From JAJFUE01 sp039683515 (GTDB lineage Bacteria; Sumerlaeota; Sumerlaeia; MVZB01): DNA of 64,000 nucleotides. Numbering within the stretch: the first letter of the stretch is position 1; every line of letters begins with the position of its first letter. The stretch is taken from the NCBI GenBank assembly GCA_039683515.1, contig JBDKRG010000047.1, forward strand, positions 1-64,000, read 5' to 3'. The position numbers were made by a program, and so were the translations under genes. Below the pieces are notes generated by a model that saw only the letters and a program-made list of their open reading frames with translations, did no database searches and was not told where the DNA came from. This document shows positions 43,805 through 53,200 of this stretch, piece by piece.

Positions 43805-44956
43805 ATGTTGATTCTGATTCTGGACTGGTTGCGCGCGTGGCTCGGCGACGGGCTTGAAAAGCTCGGCCCGTGGCGCGTGCTCACCTACAACAGCGTGCGC
43901 GCCGCGCTCGCCCTGACGTTGTCGTTCGGCATCACGCTCCTGATCGGCCCGCGCGTCATCCGCTGGCTGCGCGCGCTCAAGGCCGGCCAGGTCATCCGCC
44001 ACTCCAAGGGCGTCGGCGCCGTCGACCTCTCGCAAATGCACGGCTTCAAGGCCGGCACGCCGACCATGGGCGGCCTGCTCATGATGTTCTCGCTCGTCAT
44101 GCCCGTCTTTCTTTTCTGCCGCCTGTCGAGCCTCCACGTCTGGCTCCTCCTCGCGATGACCATCGGCTACGGCGCGCTCGGCTTCTGGGACGACTACCTC
44201 AAAATCGTGAAGAAAAACCATTTCGGCGTCTCGCCGCGCGGCAAGCTGCTCGTGCAGGCCGGCCTGGCGCTCGTCCTCGGCATGACGCTGACGTGGGGCG
44301 ACTGGCAGGTCAGCTACGTGCAGGCGCCGGGCTCGACCGGCTACCCGTACCTGCTCGTCCCGCTCTTCAAGAACATCTACTACTCCATGGGCTGGTGGTA
44401 TATCCCGTACGTGATGCTCGTCCTCCTCGCCACGAGCAACGCCGTGAACCTCACCGACGGCCTCGACGGCCTCGCCATCGGCGTCTCGATCAGCTCGATC
44501 GTGGCGTTCCTGTTCATCGGCTACCTCGTCTCGCGCTTCGACTACGCCAAGTACCTCTACGTCCCGCACATCCGCGACGGCGGCGAGATCGTCGTCTTCC
44601 TCGCGGCGCTCCTGGGAGCCTCGCTCGGGTTCCTGTGGTACAACGCGCACCCGGCCGAGGTCTTCATGGGCGACACCGGATCGATGATGCTCGGCGGCGC
44701 GCTCGGCACCACGGCGCTCCTGCTCAAGCAGGAGCTGCTGCTGGTCGTCATCGGCGGCGTGTTCGTGATGGAAGCCGCCTCGGTCATCCTGCAGGTCGGC
44801 TGCTACAAGTGCACGCGGACGCGCCTCTTCCGGATGTCGCCGCTCCACCACCACTTCGAAAAATGCGGCCTGCACGAAAGCAAGATCATCATCCGCTTCT
44901 GGGTCGTCTCCTGGATCCTCGCCATGGCCGGCATCGCGATGTTGAAACTGCGGTAA
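43805..44956 (+). CDS. mraY: Phospho-MurNAc-pentapeptide transferase MraY
   Basis: A 383-residue ten-helix membrane enzyme that makes lipid I on undecaprenyl phosphate. Signatures: GTPTMGGLLMMF, WDDYLKI (metal/uridine site), NLTDGLDGLA and the histidine motif LHHHFEKCG. Length is a little above the usual 360. A GAGGG site precedes the ATG closely. It is the last gene of the cluster here; murD, ftsW and murG, which often follow, are not present downstream. Confidence 0.97.
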   Translation: MLILILDWLRAWLGDGLEKLGPWRVLTYNSVRAALALTLSFGITLLIGPRVIRWLRALKAGQVIRHSKGVGAVDLSQMHGFKAGTPTMGGLLMMFSLVMPVFLFCRLSSLHVWLLLAMTIGYGALGFWDDYLKIVKKNHFGVSPRGKLLVQAGLALVLGMTLTWGDWQVSYVQAPGSTGYPYLLVPLFKNIYYSMGWWYIPYVMLVLLATSNAVNLTDGLDGLAIGVSISSIVAFLFIGYLVSRFDYAKYLYVPHIRDGGEIVVFLAALLGASLGFLWYNAHPAEVFMGDTGSMMLGGALGTTALLLKQELLLVVIGGVFVMEAASVILQVGCYKCTRTRLFRMSPLHHHFEKCGLHESKIIIRFWVVSWILAMAGIAMLKLR

Positions 44957-44963
44957 GGTTTTC

Positions 44964-45035
44964 CAACCACGGAATACACTGAAGACACGGAAAGAATTCA
45001 TATCAATTCCGTGTGGTCCGTGTATTCCGTGGTTG
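44964..45035. repeat. CCACGGA/CACGGA inverted-pair repeat between mraY and murJ
   Basis: Imperfect arms of 29 bases (44964-44992; 45007-45035), core AACCACGGAATACAC. It sits between convergent mraY and murJ and likely terminates both. Confidence 0.9.
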
Positions 45036-45042
45036 AAATTTC

Positions 45043-47067
45043 TTACGCCGTCTTTCTTCTGAGTTTCTTGAGCACCAGGTTCACGGCCGCTTCGGAATCG
45101 GGGACGCCCAGCGCGTGCACGAGCGCGAAATACCCGGCCGCGACCGCCGCGATGACCGGCAGCAGATACACGGCGCGGTGGATCGTCCCCGCCGGCGCGC
45201 CGAACTGCCTGACGAGCAGGAAGTAAATCGCCCAGCCCGCGCCGTTGGTGACGAGCGCCGCCAGCAGGCATTTCCATATCGTCTCGCCGATGCGCGGGCG
45301 CAGCCCCAGCACCGCCGGCCCCATCGTCTTGCGCATGTAATGGTCGAGCGAGAAGTGCAGCGCGAACCCGCCGAGCGTGAACGCGAGGGCGAGGCCGCCC
45401 TGGTTCATCCCCGTGCACGACGTGAAGAACCAGCAGCCCAGCACGTTGACGATCATCGAAATGGCCGAGCACTTGAGCGGCGAGACGAGGTCCTGCCGCG
45501 CGTAGAACAGCCGCGACGAAAGCTGCGCCCAGCTCATCGGCAGCAGCACGGGAGCGTAAAAGAAGATCGCCTGGTAGGTGCCATACGAGGCCCGCGGGCC
45601 GAAGATCCCGCGCTCGAGCAGGAGCGCCACGATCGGCAGGCCGAAGATCATCAGCCCCACCGCGGCCGGCGTCATGACGATGATTTCGAGCCGCTTGGAA
45701 AACGCCATCACGTCGCCCAGTTCCTCCATGCGCCCCTCGAGCATGTAGGCCGTCAGCTGCGGCAGCATCGCCGTCGCCATGGCCGTCGCGGTCAGCGCCA
45801 GCGGGAACTGGATGAGCCGGTCGGCATACGACAGGCACGAGCGCAAGCCATCGTCGAGCCGCATCGAGAAGTAGCCGACGACGGCGATGTTGATCTGGAC
45901 GAGGAACAGGCTCGCCATCCCGACGCCGAGCATGCGCAGCAGTTTCCGCAGCTGCGGGTCGCGCGGCGACATCGTCGCCTGCCAGCCCCAGCCGTGCGCC
46001 CGCAGCGACGGGATCATGATCACGATGCGCAGGAACGCCCCGGCCAGGACCGCCCACGACAGCCAGACGACCGAGCGCGAGATCGGCGCCTTGCACGCCA
46101 GCGCCAGCGCGCCGGCCGCGATCATCGCCACGTTCAGCATGACCGACCCCAGCGATGGCGTCGTGAAGCTGCGCAGCGCGTGCAGCGCCCCCATCATCAG
46201 CGACGCCACCGTCAGCATGATCACGTACGGGAACATGATGCGCGTCATCCGCTCGCCGATCGCGAGATACTGCTCGAGCGTCCACGCGAGCTCTTTTTCG
46301 TAGGCCTCGTTGAGGAGCCGGCGGTTGGTTTCGACCAGTTCCCGGGGGGCGAGGGCCGCGGCCCGGGCCGCGAGGCCGGCCACGTCGCCGTCCATCTGGA
46401 CGCCGGCGAAGCGCTCGGGGGTGTAAAGCGTCGGCTTGACCAGTTCGCGGTTGAACAGGGCGGCGACCCCGGCGAGGACCGCCGGCGCGACCTTGTGCTT
46501 CTTGTCGGCCGCGGCGCCTTTGGCCTCGGCCTCGATCCGCGCGCGCAGCTCGGGGCCGGCCTGCGCGGCGAAGTATTCCGAGACGGGGTCGGCGGGGTGC
46601 GCCAGACGCTGAACAAGGCCGGAGGGGTCGACGAGGTCGATCACGTCGACGAGCGGCGCGGCCACCTGGCGCGGGCATTTGGGATCGTGCTCGCGGTCGA
46701 TCAGCCCCTGGCCGCCAAAGACGATGAAAACCTCGCGCGCGAAGAACCCGCCGACAAGCGTGATGACCAGCGCCACGAGCATCAGCAGGTTGGAGGCGTT
46801 GTTGAGGAACCGCCAGCCGGCGTCGGGGCCGGCCTCCTGGCGGCGCTCGGAAAACAGCGGAACGATGAACGAGGAGAGCGCGCCCTCGCCCAGGACGCGG
46901 CGCACGAGGTTGGGCAGTTGGAACGCGACCCAGAAGATGTCGGAGAGGCGGGTGCTGCCGAGCTGGGCGGCCAGGACGGCGTCGCGGATCAAGCCGGTGA
47001 AGCGCGACAGCAGGGTCAGAACCCCAACAATCCATGCCGCCTTCAGGATCTTGCGCCGCTCACTCAT
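45043..47067 (-). CDS. murJ: Lipid II flippase MurJ with a large periplasmic insert
   Basis: A 674-residue MOP-superfamily membrane protein that flips lipid II. The N-terminal signature SRFTGLIRDAVLAAQLG and EGALSSFIVPLF, then RIMFPYVIML, NIAVVGYFSMRLDDG and later helices match MurJ. Typical length is about 510-530. The excess lies between helix three (VGGFFAREVFIVFGG, to about 119) and helix four (RIMFPYV, about 276). This gives about 130-150 extra residues, alanine- and charge-rich, expected in the periplasm. Convergent with mraY; it heads away from the amidase gene on the same strand. Confidence 0.93.
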   Translation of the reverse strand: MSERRKILKAAWIVGVLTLLSRFTGLIRDAVLAAQLGSTRLSDIFWVAFQLPNLVRRVLGEGALSSFIVPLFSERRQEAGPDAGWRFLNNASNLLMLVALVITLVGGFFAREVFIVFGGQGLIDREHDPKCPRQVAAPLVDVIDLVDPSGLVQRLAHPADPVSEYFAAQAGPELRARIEAEAKGAAADKKHKVAPAVLAGVAALFNRELVKPTLYTPERFAGVQMDGDVAGLAARAAALAPRELVETNRRLLNEAYEKELAWTLEQYLAIGERMTRIMFPYVIMLTVASLMMGALHALRSFTTPSLGSVMLNVAMIAAGALALACKAPISRSVVWLSWAVLAGAFLRIVIMIPSLRAHGWGWQATMSPRDPQLRKLLRMLGVGMASLFLVQINIAVVGYFSMRLDDGLRSCLSYADRLIQFPLALTATAMATAMLPQLTAYMLEGRMEELGDVMAFSKRLEIIVMTPAAVGLMIFGLPIVALLLERGIFGPRASYGTYQAIFFYAPVLLPMSWAQLSSRLFYARQDLVSPLKCSAISMIVNVLGCWFFTSCTGMNQGGLALAFTLGGFALHFSLDHYMRKTMGPAVLGLRPRIGETIWKCLLAALVTNGAGWAIYFLLVRQFGAPAGTIHRAVYLLPVIAAVAAGYFALVHALGVPDSEAAVNLVLKKLRRKTA

Positions 47068-47120
47068 GGGCCAATAGCTTACCGGCCGATGAAAACATTA
47101 TCAAGCGGGACAATTCGTAC

Positions 47121-47187
47121 GTCGTGCTCGTGCTCGTGCTCGTGCTCGTGCGTCGTAATCGTAATCGTAATCGAAACTCGAAACTCG
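47121..47187. repeat. CTCGTG and CGTAAT word repeat
   Basis: Five CTCGTG words, then GTCGTAATCGTAATCGTAAT and CGAAACTCGAAACTCG. It fills the gap between the amidase stop and murJ and is complementary to words at 35657-35700. Confidence 0.85.
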
Positions 47188-47189
47188 GC

Positions 47190-49079
47190 TCACCGCATCG
47201 TGCCCACGTAATCGGCCACGCCCCGGGCGACGGCCTCGGCCGACTTGCGGATCCACGCCGTGTCGCGCAGCTTGGCCTCGTCGGCCGGGTTGCAGAGGTA
47301 GCCCCCCTCGATCAGGATCGACGGGCACGGGCTGATGTTGCGGTTGACCCGGAAGTTCTGCGGGGTCACGCGGGCTTCGCGGCCCGCGCCGAACGCCTCG
47401 ACGAGCCGGGCCTCGACCGCCTCGCCGAGCGGGCGGCTGTGCTCGTAATGATAAAACACGATCGGCCCGCTGTCGGCGGTCGGGTCCTCGGCGCTGCCGA
47501 CGGAGTTGTGATGGACGCTGATGAACAGGTCGGGGTCGTAGTCGAGGGCGTCGTTGACACGGCTGTCGAGACCGACGTATTCGTCGCCGCGCCGGACCTG
47601 GAGGACCTCGGCGCCCAGGTCGGCGAGCGACCGCTCGAGCCACGCCGCCGCGACGAGGTTGACGTCCGCCTCCGCGATGCCCGACGCCCCGAACGCCCCC
47701 GGGTCCCGGCCGCCGTGGCCGGCGTCGACCATGATGCGCAGGCCCCGGAGCGGCTGGGCCGGCGTGGCGCCGCTCAGCGCCGGGGCCGAGCGCACGAACA
47801 GCGAGAACTCGCCATTGGGCTGGATCTCCGAGCCGAACCCCCACAGCGGGCGGGTCGAGGTCAGCTCCAGCGCCGGCGCCTCGCCGCGCGAGCCGGACGT
47901 CCATTGATCGACCGAAAACGTGCCGTAGGCGGCGGCCGGCGGCGGCACGATCAGCGTGCTGGCCCCGGTGAGCGTCAGCCGGATCCGCGCCGGGTTTTCG
48001 GACTGCTCCTCGAACACGAACGCGACAGGGTCGGCCTGCCCCGGCATCGACAGGCGCAGCGTCTGCCGGTCGCTTTCGAAATTGAGTCCGCCCCGGAGCT
48101 GCGGCAGCAGGAAGTCGCGCGGCGCGGCCGGCATGTCCAGCGCCGACAGCTCGAGCCACCCGCGCTGGCCGTGGTCGAAGTCCATGAACAGCCGGTCGCC
48201 GCGAATCTCGAAGAACGGCGCATACGTTCCCTGGACGATGTTCCCCCAGCGGACCCAGCCGGTCGGCTCCTTGAGGAAGGACGCGAACTCGGCGCCGACG
48301 CGCGCGACGAAGAATTCCTCGTCCGGCTCGGAGCCGACGCGCAGCGACGAGGGCAGTTCGATCGTGCGCTCCTGGCCGCCGCGCGAGCCGCTCAGGCGGA
48401 AGTAAACCGGCGCGAGCTCGTTCGGGCGCAGCGGCGGCGGGCTGAGGTCGATCCGGTAGACGCCGCCCCGGCGCGGGTCGTCGCCGGCCGGCGCCATGTC
48501 GAGCCACGGGCCGCCCTGGCCGATGCGGGCCTGCGCGCGGTGGCCGGAGCTTGCATACAGGGTCACGGGCAAGGTTTCGCCGGCGGGGATCCAGTAGCTC
48601 CCCGCCGGGCGGACGGGCGAGGCGTAAAACGCAAGCGGCCACGCCGGCGCGGGGGGCGTCGGCGGCCGGATCGGGATCGTGCGCGTCACGACCGTGGCGC
48701 GGCCGCCGCGGCTGGCGCGAAACTTCCACTCGGCCGCACCCCGGCCGCGGATCGGCCGGACGCCGCTGAACAGCCCGCCCGGCCAGACGCGGACCGCGTC
48801 GCCGTTGAGCGTGACGGCCGCGTCCTCGGGCTCGACGCGCCCCATGTAGCGCAGCGCCGCCCCGCCATAGGGTTCCATCCCGGTCTCCGGGTAAACAATC
48901 AAAAGCCGCGGCGCGCCCGGCCCCGACTGCGCCGGCCCGGGCGACTCCCACAGCCGGTCGCGGACATCGAGGGGCATCTGCTGCTGCGCGAATGATGAAT
49001 GATGAACGATGAATGATGAAAAACAAACCACGATCAGAGACCGAATCAACCACGATCGCCGGAAGAGCAGCTTACGCAT
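47190..49079 (-). CDS. Secreted N-acetylmuramoyl-L-alanine amidase (Amidase_3)
   Basis: A 629-residue protein. The first 30 residues are a signal peptide (MRKLLFRRSWLIRSLIVVCF followed by SSFIVHHSSFA), then a long beta-rich region (about 35-440) with no recognised domain, then a C-terminal zinc amidase (about 445-629). Zinc and catalytic residues are visible in IMVDAGHGG, the glutamate of GIAEADVN, FISVHHNS and IEGGYLCNP. It cleaves the lactyl-peptide bond of peptidoglycan, for cell separation or remodelling. The start at 49079 has GGGTGG seven bases before it. Residues about 21-30 of the signal come from a GATGAATGATGAA repeat. Confidence 0.9.
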   Translation of the reverse strand: MRKLLFRRSWLIRSLIVVCFSSFIVHHSSFAQQQMPLDVRDRLWESPGPAQSGPGAPRLLIVYPETGMEPYGGAALRYMGRVEPEDAAVTLNGDAVRVWPGGLFSGVRPIRGRGAAEWKFRASRGGRATVVTRTIPIRPPTPPAPAWPLAFYASPVRPAGSYWIPAGETLPVTLYASSGHRAQARIGQGGPWLDMAPAGDDPRRGGVYRIDLSPPPLRPNELAPVYFRLSGSRGGQERTIELPSSLRVGSEPDEEFFVARVGAEFASFLKEPTGWVRWGNIVQGTYAPFFEIRGDRLFMDFDHGQRGWLELSALDMPAAPRDFLLPQLRGGLNFESDRQTLRLSMPGQADPVAFVFEEQSENPARIRLTLTGASTLIVPPPAAAYGTFSVDQWTSGSRGEAPALELTSTRPLWGFGSEIQPNGEFSLFVRSAPALSGATPAQPLRGLRIMVDAGHGGRDPGAFGASGIAEADVNLVAAAWLERSLADLGAEVLQVRRGDEYVGLDSRVNDALDYDPDLFISVHHNSVGSAEDPTADSGPIVFYHYEHSRPLGEAVEARLVEAFGAGREARVTPQNFRVNRNISPCPSILIEGGYLCNPADEAKLRDTAWIRKSAEAVARGVADYVGTMR

Positions 49080-49131
49080 AAGCATTCCACCCGGAATTCC
49101 ATTCATCACTCATCATTCCTCATTCATCATT
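48991..49131. repeat. GATGAATGATGAA inverted pair flanking the amidase start
   Basis: Arm one (48991-49020) lies within the signal-peptide codons; arm two (49101-49131) lies upstream of the start codon. Imperfect word-based arms enclose the ribosome site and start at 49079. Confidence 0.8.
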
Positions 49132-49140
49132 GCAATTGTA

Positions 49141-50475
49141 TCACTGCGGCGGCGCAAACGTGTAGGGGCCGACCTTGACGTCGGGCTGATGAAGCGCCGC
49201 GCGCGACAGGCGCCGCACCCCCTCGACCGGGCCCGACTTCTCGACGTCGTAGAAGTAGTAATAGTTCTGCTCGGCATAGACCGCCGTCCGCGGGACGGTG
49301 ACCAGCTGCTTGCGGTCCCAATCGATCAGGAAGTAAACCTGCGGCCGGAACCAGTAGAGCAGCTTCTCGGGCGAATGCGTGAAATAGAAGGCGTGGTCGA
49401 AATACGTCGGCGCGCCGCCCCAGGGCCCGACGTTCGACTCGTCGAGGTAAACCGTGGCGACGCCGACCTTGGTGTCGGGGTGGTAGACCGCGAACCACGG
49501 CGTGTCCGGCTCGAGCCGCACGACGTCGCCGTGGCGGTTGACCTGCTTGTAGCCGGAGATCAGCTCGTCGTGCACTTCGCCGAACTGCTCCCACGCCATG
49601 TGCGAGAACAGGCTCTCGCTGAACACGCAGCAGTTGTTGCGCAGCGACACGGTGCCGACATTCTTCACGATGTCCATCCGCGTGCCGACCTGGACGAAGC
49701 TGCGCTCCTTGAAGAAGCGGTACGTAATGGCGAGCTGCACTTCCGGGATCTTCGGCAGCGGGCCGCGCCGGCGCACCTCGACGAAGATCGGCCCCTGCTC
49801 GATCTCATATTCGGCCGGCGGGTCCCAGGCATAGGCGTGGACCCAGCCGCGCTTGGGGATGAACACGCCCGGATTCCAGTGAATCGTCTGGTACGGGTTG
49901 GTGACGACCGCCCCGGGCCGCGACTTGAGCGTCACGGTGCCGAGCTGGCCCGAGTCGCCGAAGTAGCTGTGGACGTTCTTGGCCTTGACCTTGTCGCCGG
50001 CGCGAAGCTGCGCCTTGATGAGCGAGTTCTCGATCGTCCAGTGCGGGCCCTCGCCGCTGACGACGAGGTCGGTCGTGTAGGTCGTCGGCCGGGCGTTGGC
50101 ATTGGCGTACAGGACCTGGTACGTGCCCGACTGGTCGCCCTTGACCGGGAAGAACGTGATCTGGCCGTTGAACGTCTTGACGCTCGGCGAGGTGTCGCGC
50201 GTCCACACCGACACGCGCGAGAGCTGGAACGGGACCTCCTGCGCCTGGTCGCCCTTCCTGTAGACGAGCCGCAGCTCCCGGCTCGGGCTCTTCGGGTTGC
50301 TCATCTCGTCGGCCTTGAGCGAGATGGTCGCGTCGACGGGCAGCAGCCCGATCGTCTCGGTGTCGATCCGTCCCAGGGCGATCGGCATGTTTTTCTTCCA
50401 CGCCGACCAGTCCTCGGCCGAAGCGATCCCGGCCGCCAGGATGAACAGCATCGCGATGAATAAAATACGCCTCAT
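49141..50475 (-). CDS. Secreted protein of unknown family
   Basis: A 444-residue protein with a signal peptide (MRRILFIAMLFILAAGIASA, cleavage near 20). The rest is beta-rich with many aromatic residues, for example HWTIENSLIKAQLRAGDK, PYQTIHWNPGVFIPKRGWVHAYAWDP and YFDHAFYFTHSPEKLLYWFRP. That composition is common in carbohydrate-binding or lyase sandwich folds. Two adjacent cysteines (NNCCVF) are notable. I do not recognise a family. Its start at 50475 has GAGG upstream. It is downstream of the four paralogs on the same strand and may be a partner, but it shares no visible motif with them. Confidence 0.65.
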   Translation of the reverse strand: MRRILFIAMLFILAAGIASAEDWSAWKKNMPIALGRIDTETIGLLPVDATISLKADEMSNPKSPSRELRLVYRKGDQAQEVPFQLSRVSVWTRDTSPSVKTFNGQITFFPVKGDQSGTYQVLYANANARPTTYTTDLVVSGEGPHWTIENSLIKAQLRAGDKVKAKNVHSYFGDSGQLGTVTLKSRPGAVVTNPYQTIHWNPGVFIPKRGWVHAYAWDPPAEYEIEQGPIFVEVRRRGPLPKIPEVQLAITYRFFKERSFVQVGTRMDIVKNVGTVSLRNNCCVFSESLFSHMAWEQFGEVHDELISGYKQVNRHGDVVRLEPDTPWFAVYHPDTKVGVATVYLDESNVGPWGGAPTYFDHAFYFTHSPEKLLYWFRPQVYFLIDWDRKQLVTVPRTAVYAEQNYYYFYDVEKSGPVEGVRRLSRAALHQPDVKVGPYTFAPPQ

Positions 50476-50588
50476 CTTCCTGCCTCGCTCAATTGGGATG
50501 ACGCATGCGGGAAAACGCCGAGACACCGGACGCGCGAGCATGCTGCCGGGCAGTGTACGCGTTTGGACCGAAACTGTTTAGTGAAAAA

Positions 50589-53120
50589 TTACTCAATCAG
50601 CAACCAGTCGCGCCCCGCCGCGTTCCTGACCGGGAAAAGCCTGTCCTTCGTCCTGGTCAGGTCCTTCATGAAATTGGCCAGGACCGGCCAGTTGTTGAAG
50701 CGCATGCCGCGCCGCCACTCGTTCTGGATCGTCCACTGGGCGGCGACGCCCCGGGTCGCCTTGAGCACGACATCGAGCTCGGTCGTCGAGGCCGCGAGCC
50801 GCGAATAAATCGCCGGCTGGTAGACCATGCCGACGCCGACCCAGTCGATCCCCGGCGCCTGGAACCCCCAGATGCCGAGGATCCCCGCCGTCTTGTCGTG
50901 CTGGTAATAGTTCTCGGCCGGGCGGATCAGGCCGACGCCGAGCTCGAGCTTGTCGCTGGAGGACCCGCCCGTGACGATCGCGGAGAACTGGGTGTCGGGC
51001 CGGCCGGCCTGCGCCGTGGCGCGAATCTGGACGGTGCGCGGCGCCGCCGCCGGCCCGACCTTGGTGGCCAGCATCTCGACCGTCACCTTCTCGTTGGTCT
51101 GCTCGACCACCCGGTAGGTGACGCCGGTCATCGAGTCGCCGTAGATCGGGTAGGCGGTCCCGTTGATGAACAGCGTCAGGCCGCCCGCGCCCGGGCCCGT
51201 CCCCTCGTCGAGCGCGTCCATCCCCCAGCCGCCGGTGTCGGTCGAGATGCTGCTGCCGGCGGTGAGCTCGTCGAGCACAAGGCGTTTGTCGCGCTTGCCG
51301 AGGAAATCGAGCCGGCCGTTGCGGATGCGCCACGCCGCCTTCTCGGTCTCCCACGCGACGCCGTTTGACCAGGCCGTGCTCGAGTCGACGCGCTGAACGT
51401 CCCGCCAGCGCAGGTTGGCGACCCACGTCGCATAATCGGCCCAGCCCGGCGTGATCCCGAACTCCTGGCGCACGGCGTAGGCCATCGAATCGGTCATGCC
51501 GGCCGAGCGCGCCGCCTCGAACGTGGTCCAGAAGGCCGTCTTCGAGCCCGCGGACGCCTTGAGCTTGACGATCTGGCGGTCGCGCACCAGCTCGAGGTAG
51601 TAGATCATCGCGATGTCGCTGTCGAGGAACTTGATGCGCTTCCATTCCTGGATCGACGTGTTGGCGAACTTGTTTTCGATCAGGCTCCAGACGGCGTCGG
51701 CCGAGGCGCCCGCCTGCTGCTTCTCGAGCGCGGCGGCCAGCGCCCGGTCCAGCTCGTAGAGCTGGGCCGGGTAATCGCGCACGACGGGCAGCCAGGCGGT
51801 CTTGAACGTCTCCCAGTCATACGCCAGCGTCTGCGCCTGGCTGGTGTCGAGCCCCCAGATGTCGTCCATGGCGCCGTCGTTGTTGGAGTCGAACATGACG
51901 AGGTCGATCAGGCCGTCGCCGCCCGACGCGTCGGCGAACGTGTATTTCATGTCGGCAACCATGTCGCCGTTCCAGTCGACCAGCGTCCACGCCTCGTCGG
52001 CACCCTTGAGGTGGATGCGGTGATCGGCCGGGTTGTAGTAGTACGAGAACGGGCCGGTCGGGTTGAGCTCGATCTCGTTGCGGTTGTTGTACGGGCCGCA
52101 ATACGGGCTCCCGATCTTGGCGAAGTTCGTGCTCGGGGTGACGATCACCCCCTCCCAGCGCTCGCCCGAATACGAGTCGGGCGGGTAGCCGACGTTGTTG
52201 TCGTTCTCGACCCACGTGAAGCACCCCTTCTGCCACGTCAGGCCGCGGACCCAGGCGATGCCCGATTCGTACGACAGCATCGAATTGATCGGGTAGCCGC
52301 ACAGGGTCGTTGCGGTGGCCACCGTCCCCTGGATCTTCGTGTTGGCCAGCGGGAACGCCGAGATGGAGCAATCGTAATTGCGGGGATCGTCCAGCGTCCC
52401 GTCGGCGTTGACGTCCAGGCCCCAGCGCATGGTGGCCACCGTGTCGGCCGGGTTGACCGTGATGCGCAGGACCTCGTCGTTGACGCCGTTCTTGTCGATG
52501 TCGTTGAAGAAGAACGGCGACTCCCAGCTCGGCATCCAGACCTTGTTCGTCGCGTCGAAGGTCAGGATCGAGGTCCGCTCGCCGGTGTAATGGCAGTAAT
52601 GCTGGCACGGGATCTGGTAGTAGCTGAAGTCCTGGTCGAACCAGAGCATGTTGTCGTCGTCGACGTCATAGGCCCACAGGCACTGGGTCGTCGAATTGTT
52701 GAAGATCCACGCCATCACGTCCATGTCGTTGTCGTGGTCGTAGTCGTAGTACACCACGGCCCGGTCGGCCGAGCCGGTCCCGTTCTCGCCGCTCAGGTCG
52801 ACCATGTAGAGGTCGCTGTCATGGTCGCCTTCCTTGCCGACCGCGAGGTCGCCGTCCTGGTCGATGCACTTGACCAGCACCGTCCCCTTCGTCCCCGTGT
52901 GCCGCGGATCGATGTCGATATACCAGACTTCCTCGATTTTGCCGTCGCCGTTGGTGTCGTACCAGAACCGCGTCCCGGCCGTGGCGGCCCTGACCTGCGC
53001 GGACTTGGTCGAATCGAAGGCAATCGTCTTCGAGTCGAACACCGAGGACAAATATGCATGGCATAACCCGCTCGCCAGGAATGCCGCGATCGCGACCATC
53101 GAACGAACGAAAGCTTTCAT
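50589..53120 (-). CDS. Large secreted paralog 1 (Ca-loop, conserved core, C-terminal beta domain)
   Basis: An 843-residue exported protein, signal peptide 1-22 (ASGLCHA). First domain (about 25-140) has acidic loops DTNGDGKIEE (55-64), DQDGD and DYDHDNDMD that resemble EF-hand/dockerin or thrombospondin-3 calcium loops. Then C172-x3-C176. The middle part has FTWVENDNNVG, CGPYNNRNEIE and NPADHRIHLKG, then more D-x-N-x-D loops, and a helical block YPAQLYELDRALAAALE to YYLELVRDRQIVKLKA. The C-terminal third (from about 600) is beta-rich with TGGWGMDALDEGTGPGAGGL and WGFQAPGIDWVGVGMVY. I do not know the function. Last gene of a four-member tandem array. Confidence 0.78.
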   Translation of the reverse strand: MKAFVRSMVAIAAFLASGLCHAYLSSVFDSKTIAFDSTKSAQVRAATAGTRFWYDTNGDGKIEEVWYIDIDPRHTGTKGTVLVKCIDQDGDLAVGKEGDHDSDLYMVDLSGENGTGSADRAVVYYDYDHDNDMDVMAWIFNNSTTQCLWAYDVDDDNMLWFDQDFSYYQIPCQHYCHYTGERTSILTFDATNKVWMPSWESPFFFNDIDKNGVNDEVLRITVNPADTVATMRWGLDVNADGTLDDPRNYDCSISAFPLANTKIQGTVATATTLCGYPINSMLSYESGIAWVRGLTWQKGCFTWVENDNNVGYPPDSYSGERWEGVIVTPSTNFAKIGSPYCGPYNNRNEIELNPTGPFSYYYNPADHRIHLKGADEAWTLVDWNGDMVADMKYTFADASGGDGLIDLVMFDSNNDGAMDDIWGLDTSQAQTLAYDWETFKTAWLPVVRDYPAQLYELDRALAAALEKQQAGASADAVWSLIENKFANTSIQEWKRIKFLDSDIAMIYYLELVRDRQIVKLKASAGSKTAFWTTFEAARSAGMTDSMAYAVRQEFGITPGWADYATWVANLRWRDVQRVDSSTAWSNGVAWETEKAAWRIRNGRLDFLGKRDKRLVLDELTAGSSISTDTGGWGMDALDEGTGPGAGGLTLFINGTAYPIYGDSMTGVTYRVVEQTNEKVTVEMLATKVGPAAAPRTVQIRATAQAGRPDTQFSAIVTGGSSSDKLELGVGLIRPAENYYQHDKTAGILGIWGFQAPGIDWVGVGMVYQPAIYSRLAASTTELDVVLKATRGVAAQWTIQNEWRRGMRFNNWPVLANFMKDLTRTKDRLFPVRNAAGRDWLLIE

Positions 53121-53200
53121 GTGGCGTCCGCCTGTCGGGATTTTTCCGGAATGTCCCAAGGCGAATAACTACCACGCGGCCACGCTAACATCAATCTTTG

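Noticed and set aside
43760..47035. A 1091-codon minus-strand frame across mraY and murJ
   Set aside because: It reads murJ and mraY DNA in a wrong frame and lacks membrane helices or motifs.
47121..47187. Possible CRISPR or VNTR of CTCGTG repeats
   Set aside because: Units are six bases without spacers, and no cas genes are present. It is a simple word repeat.
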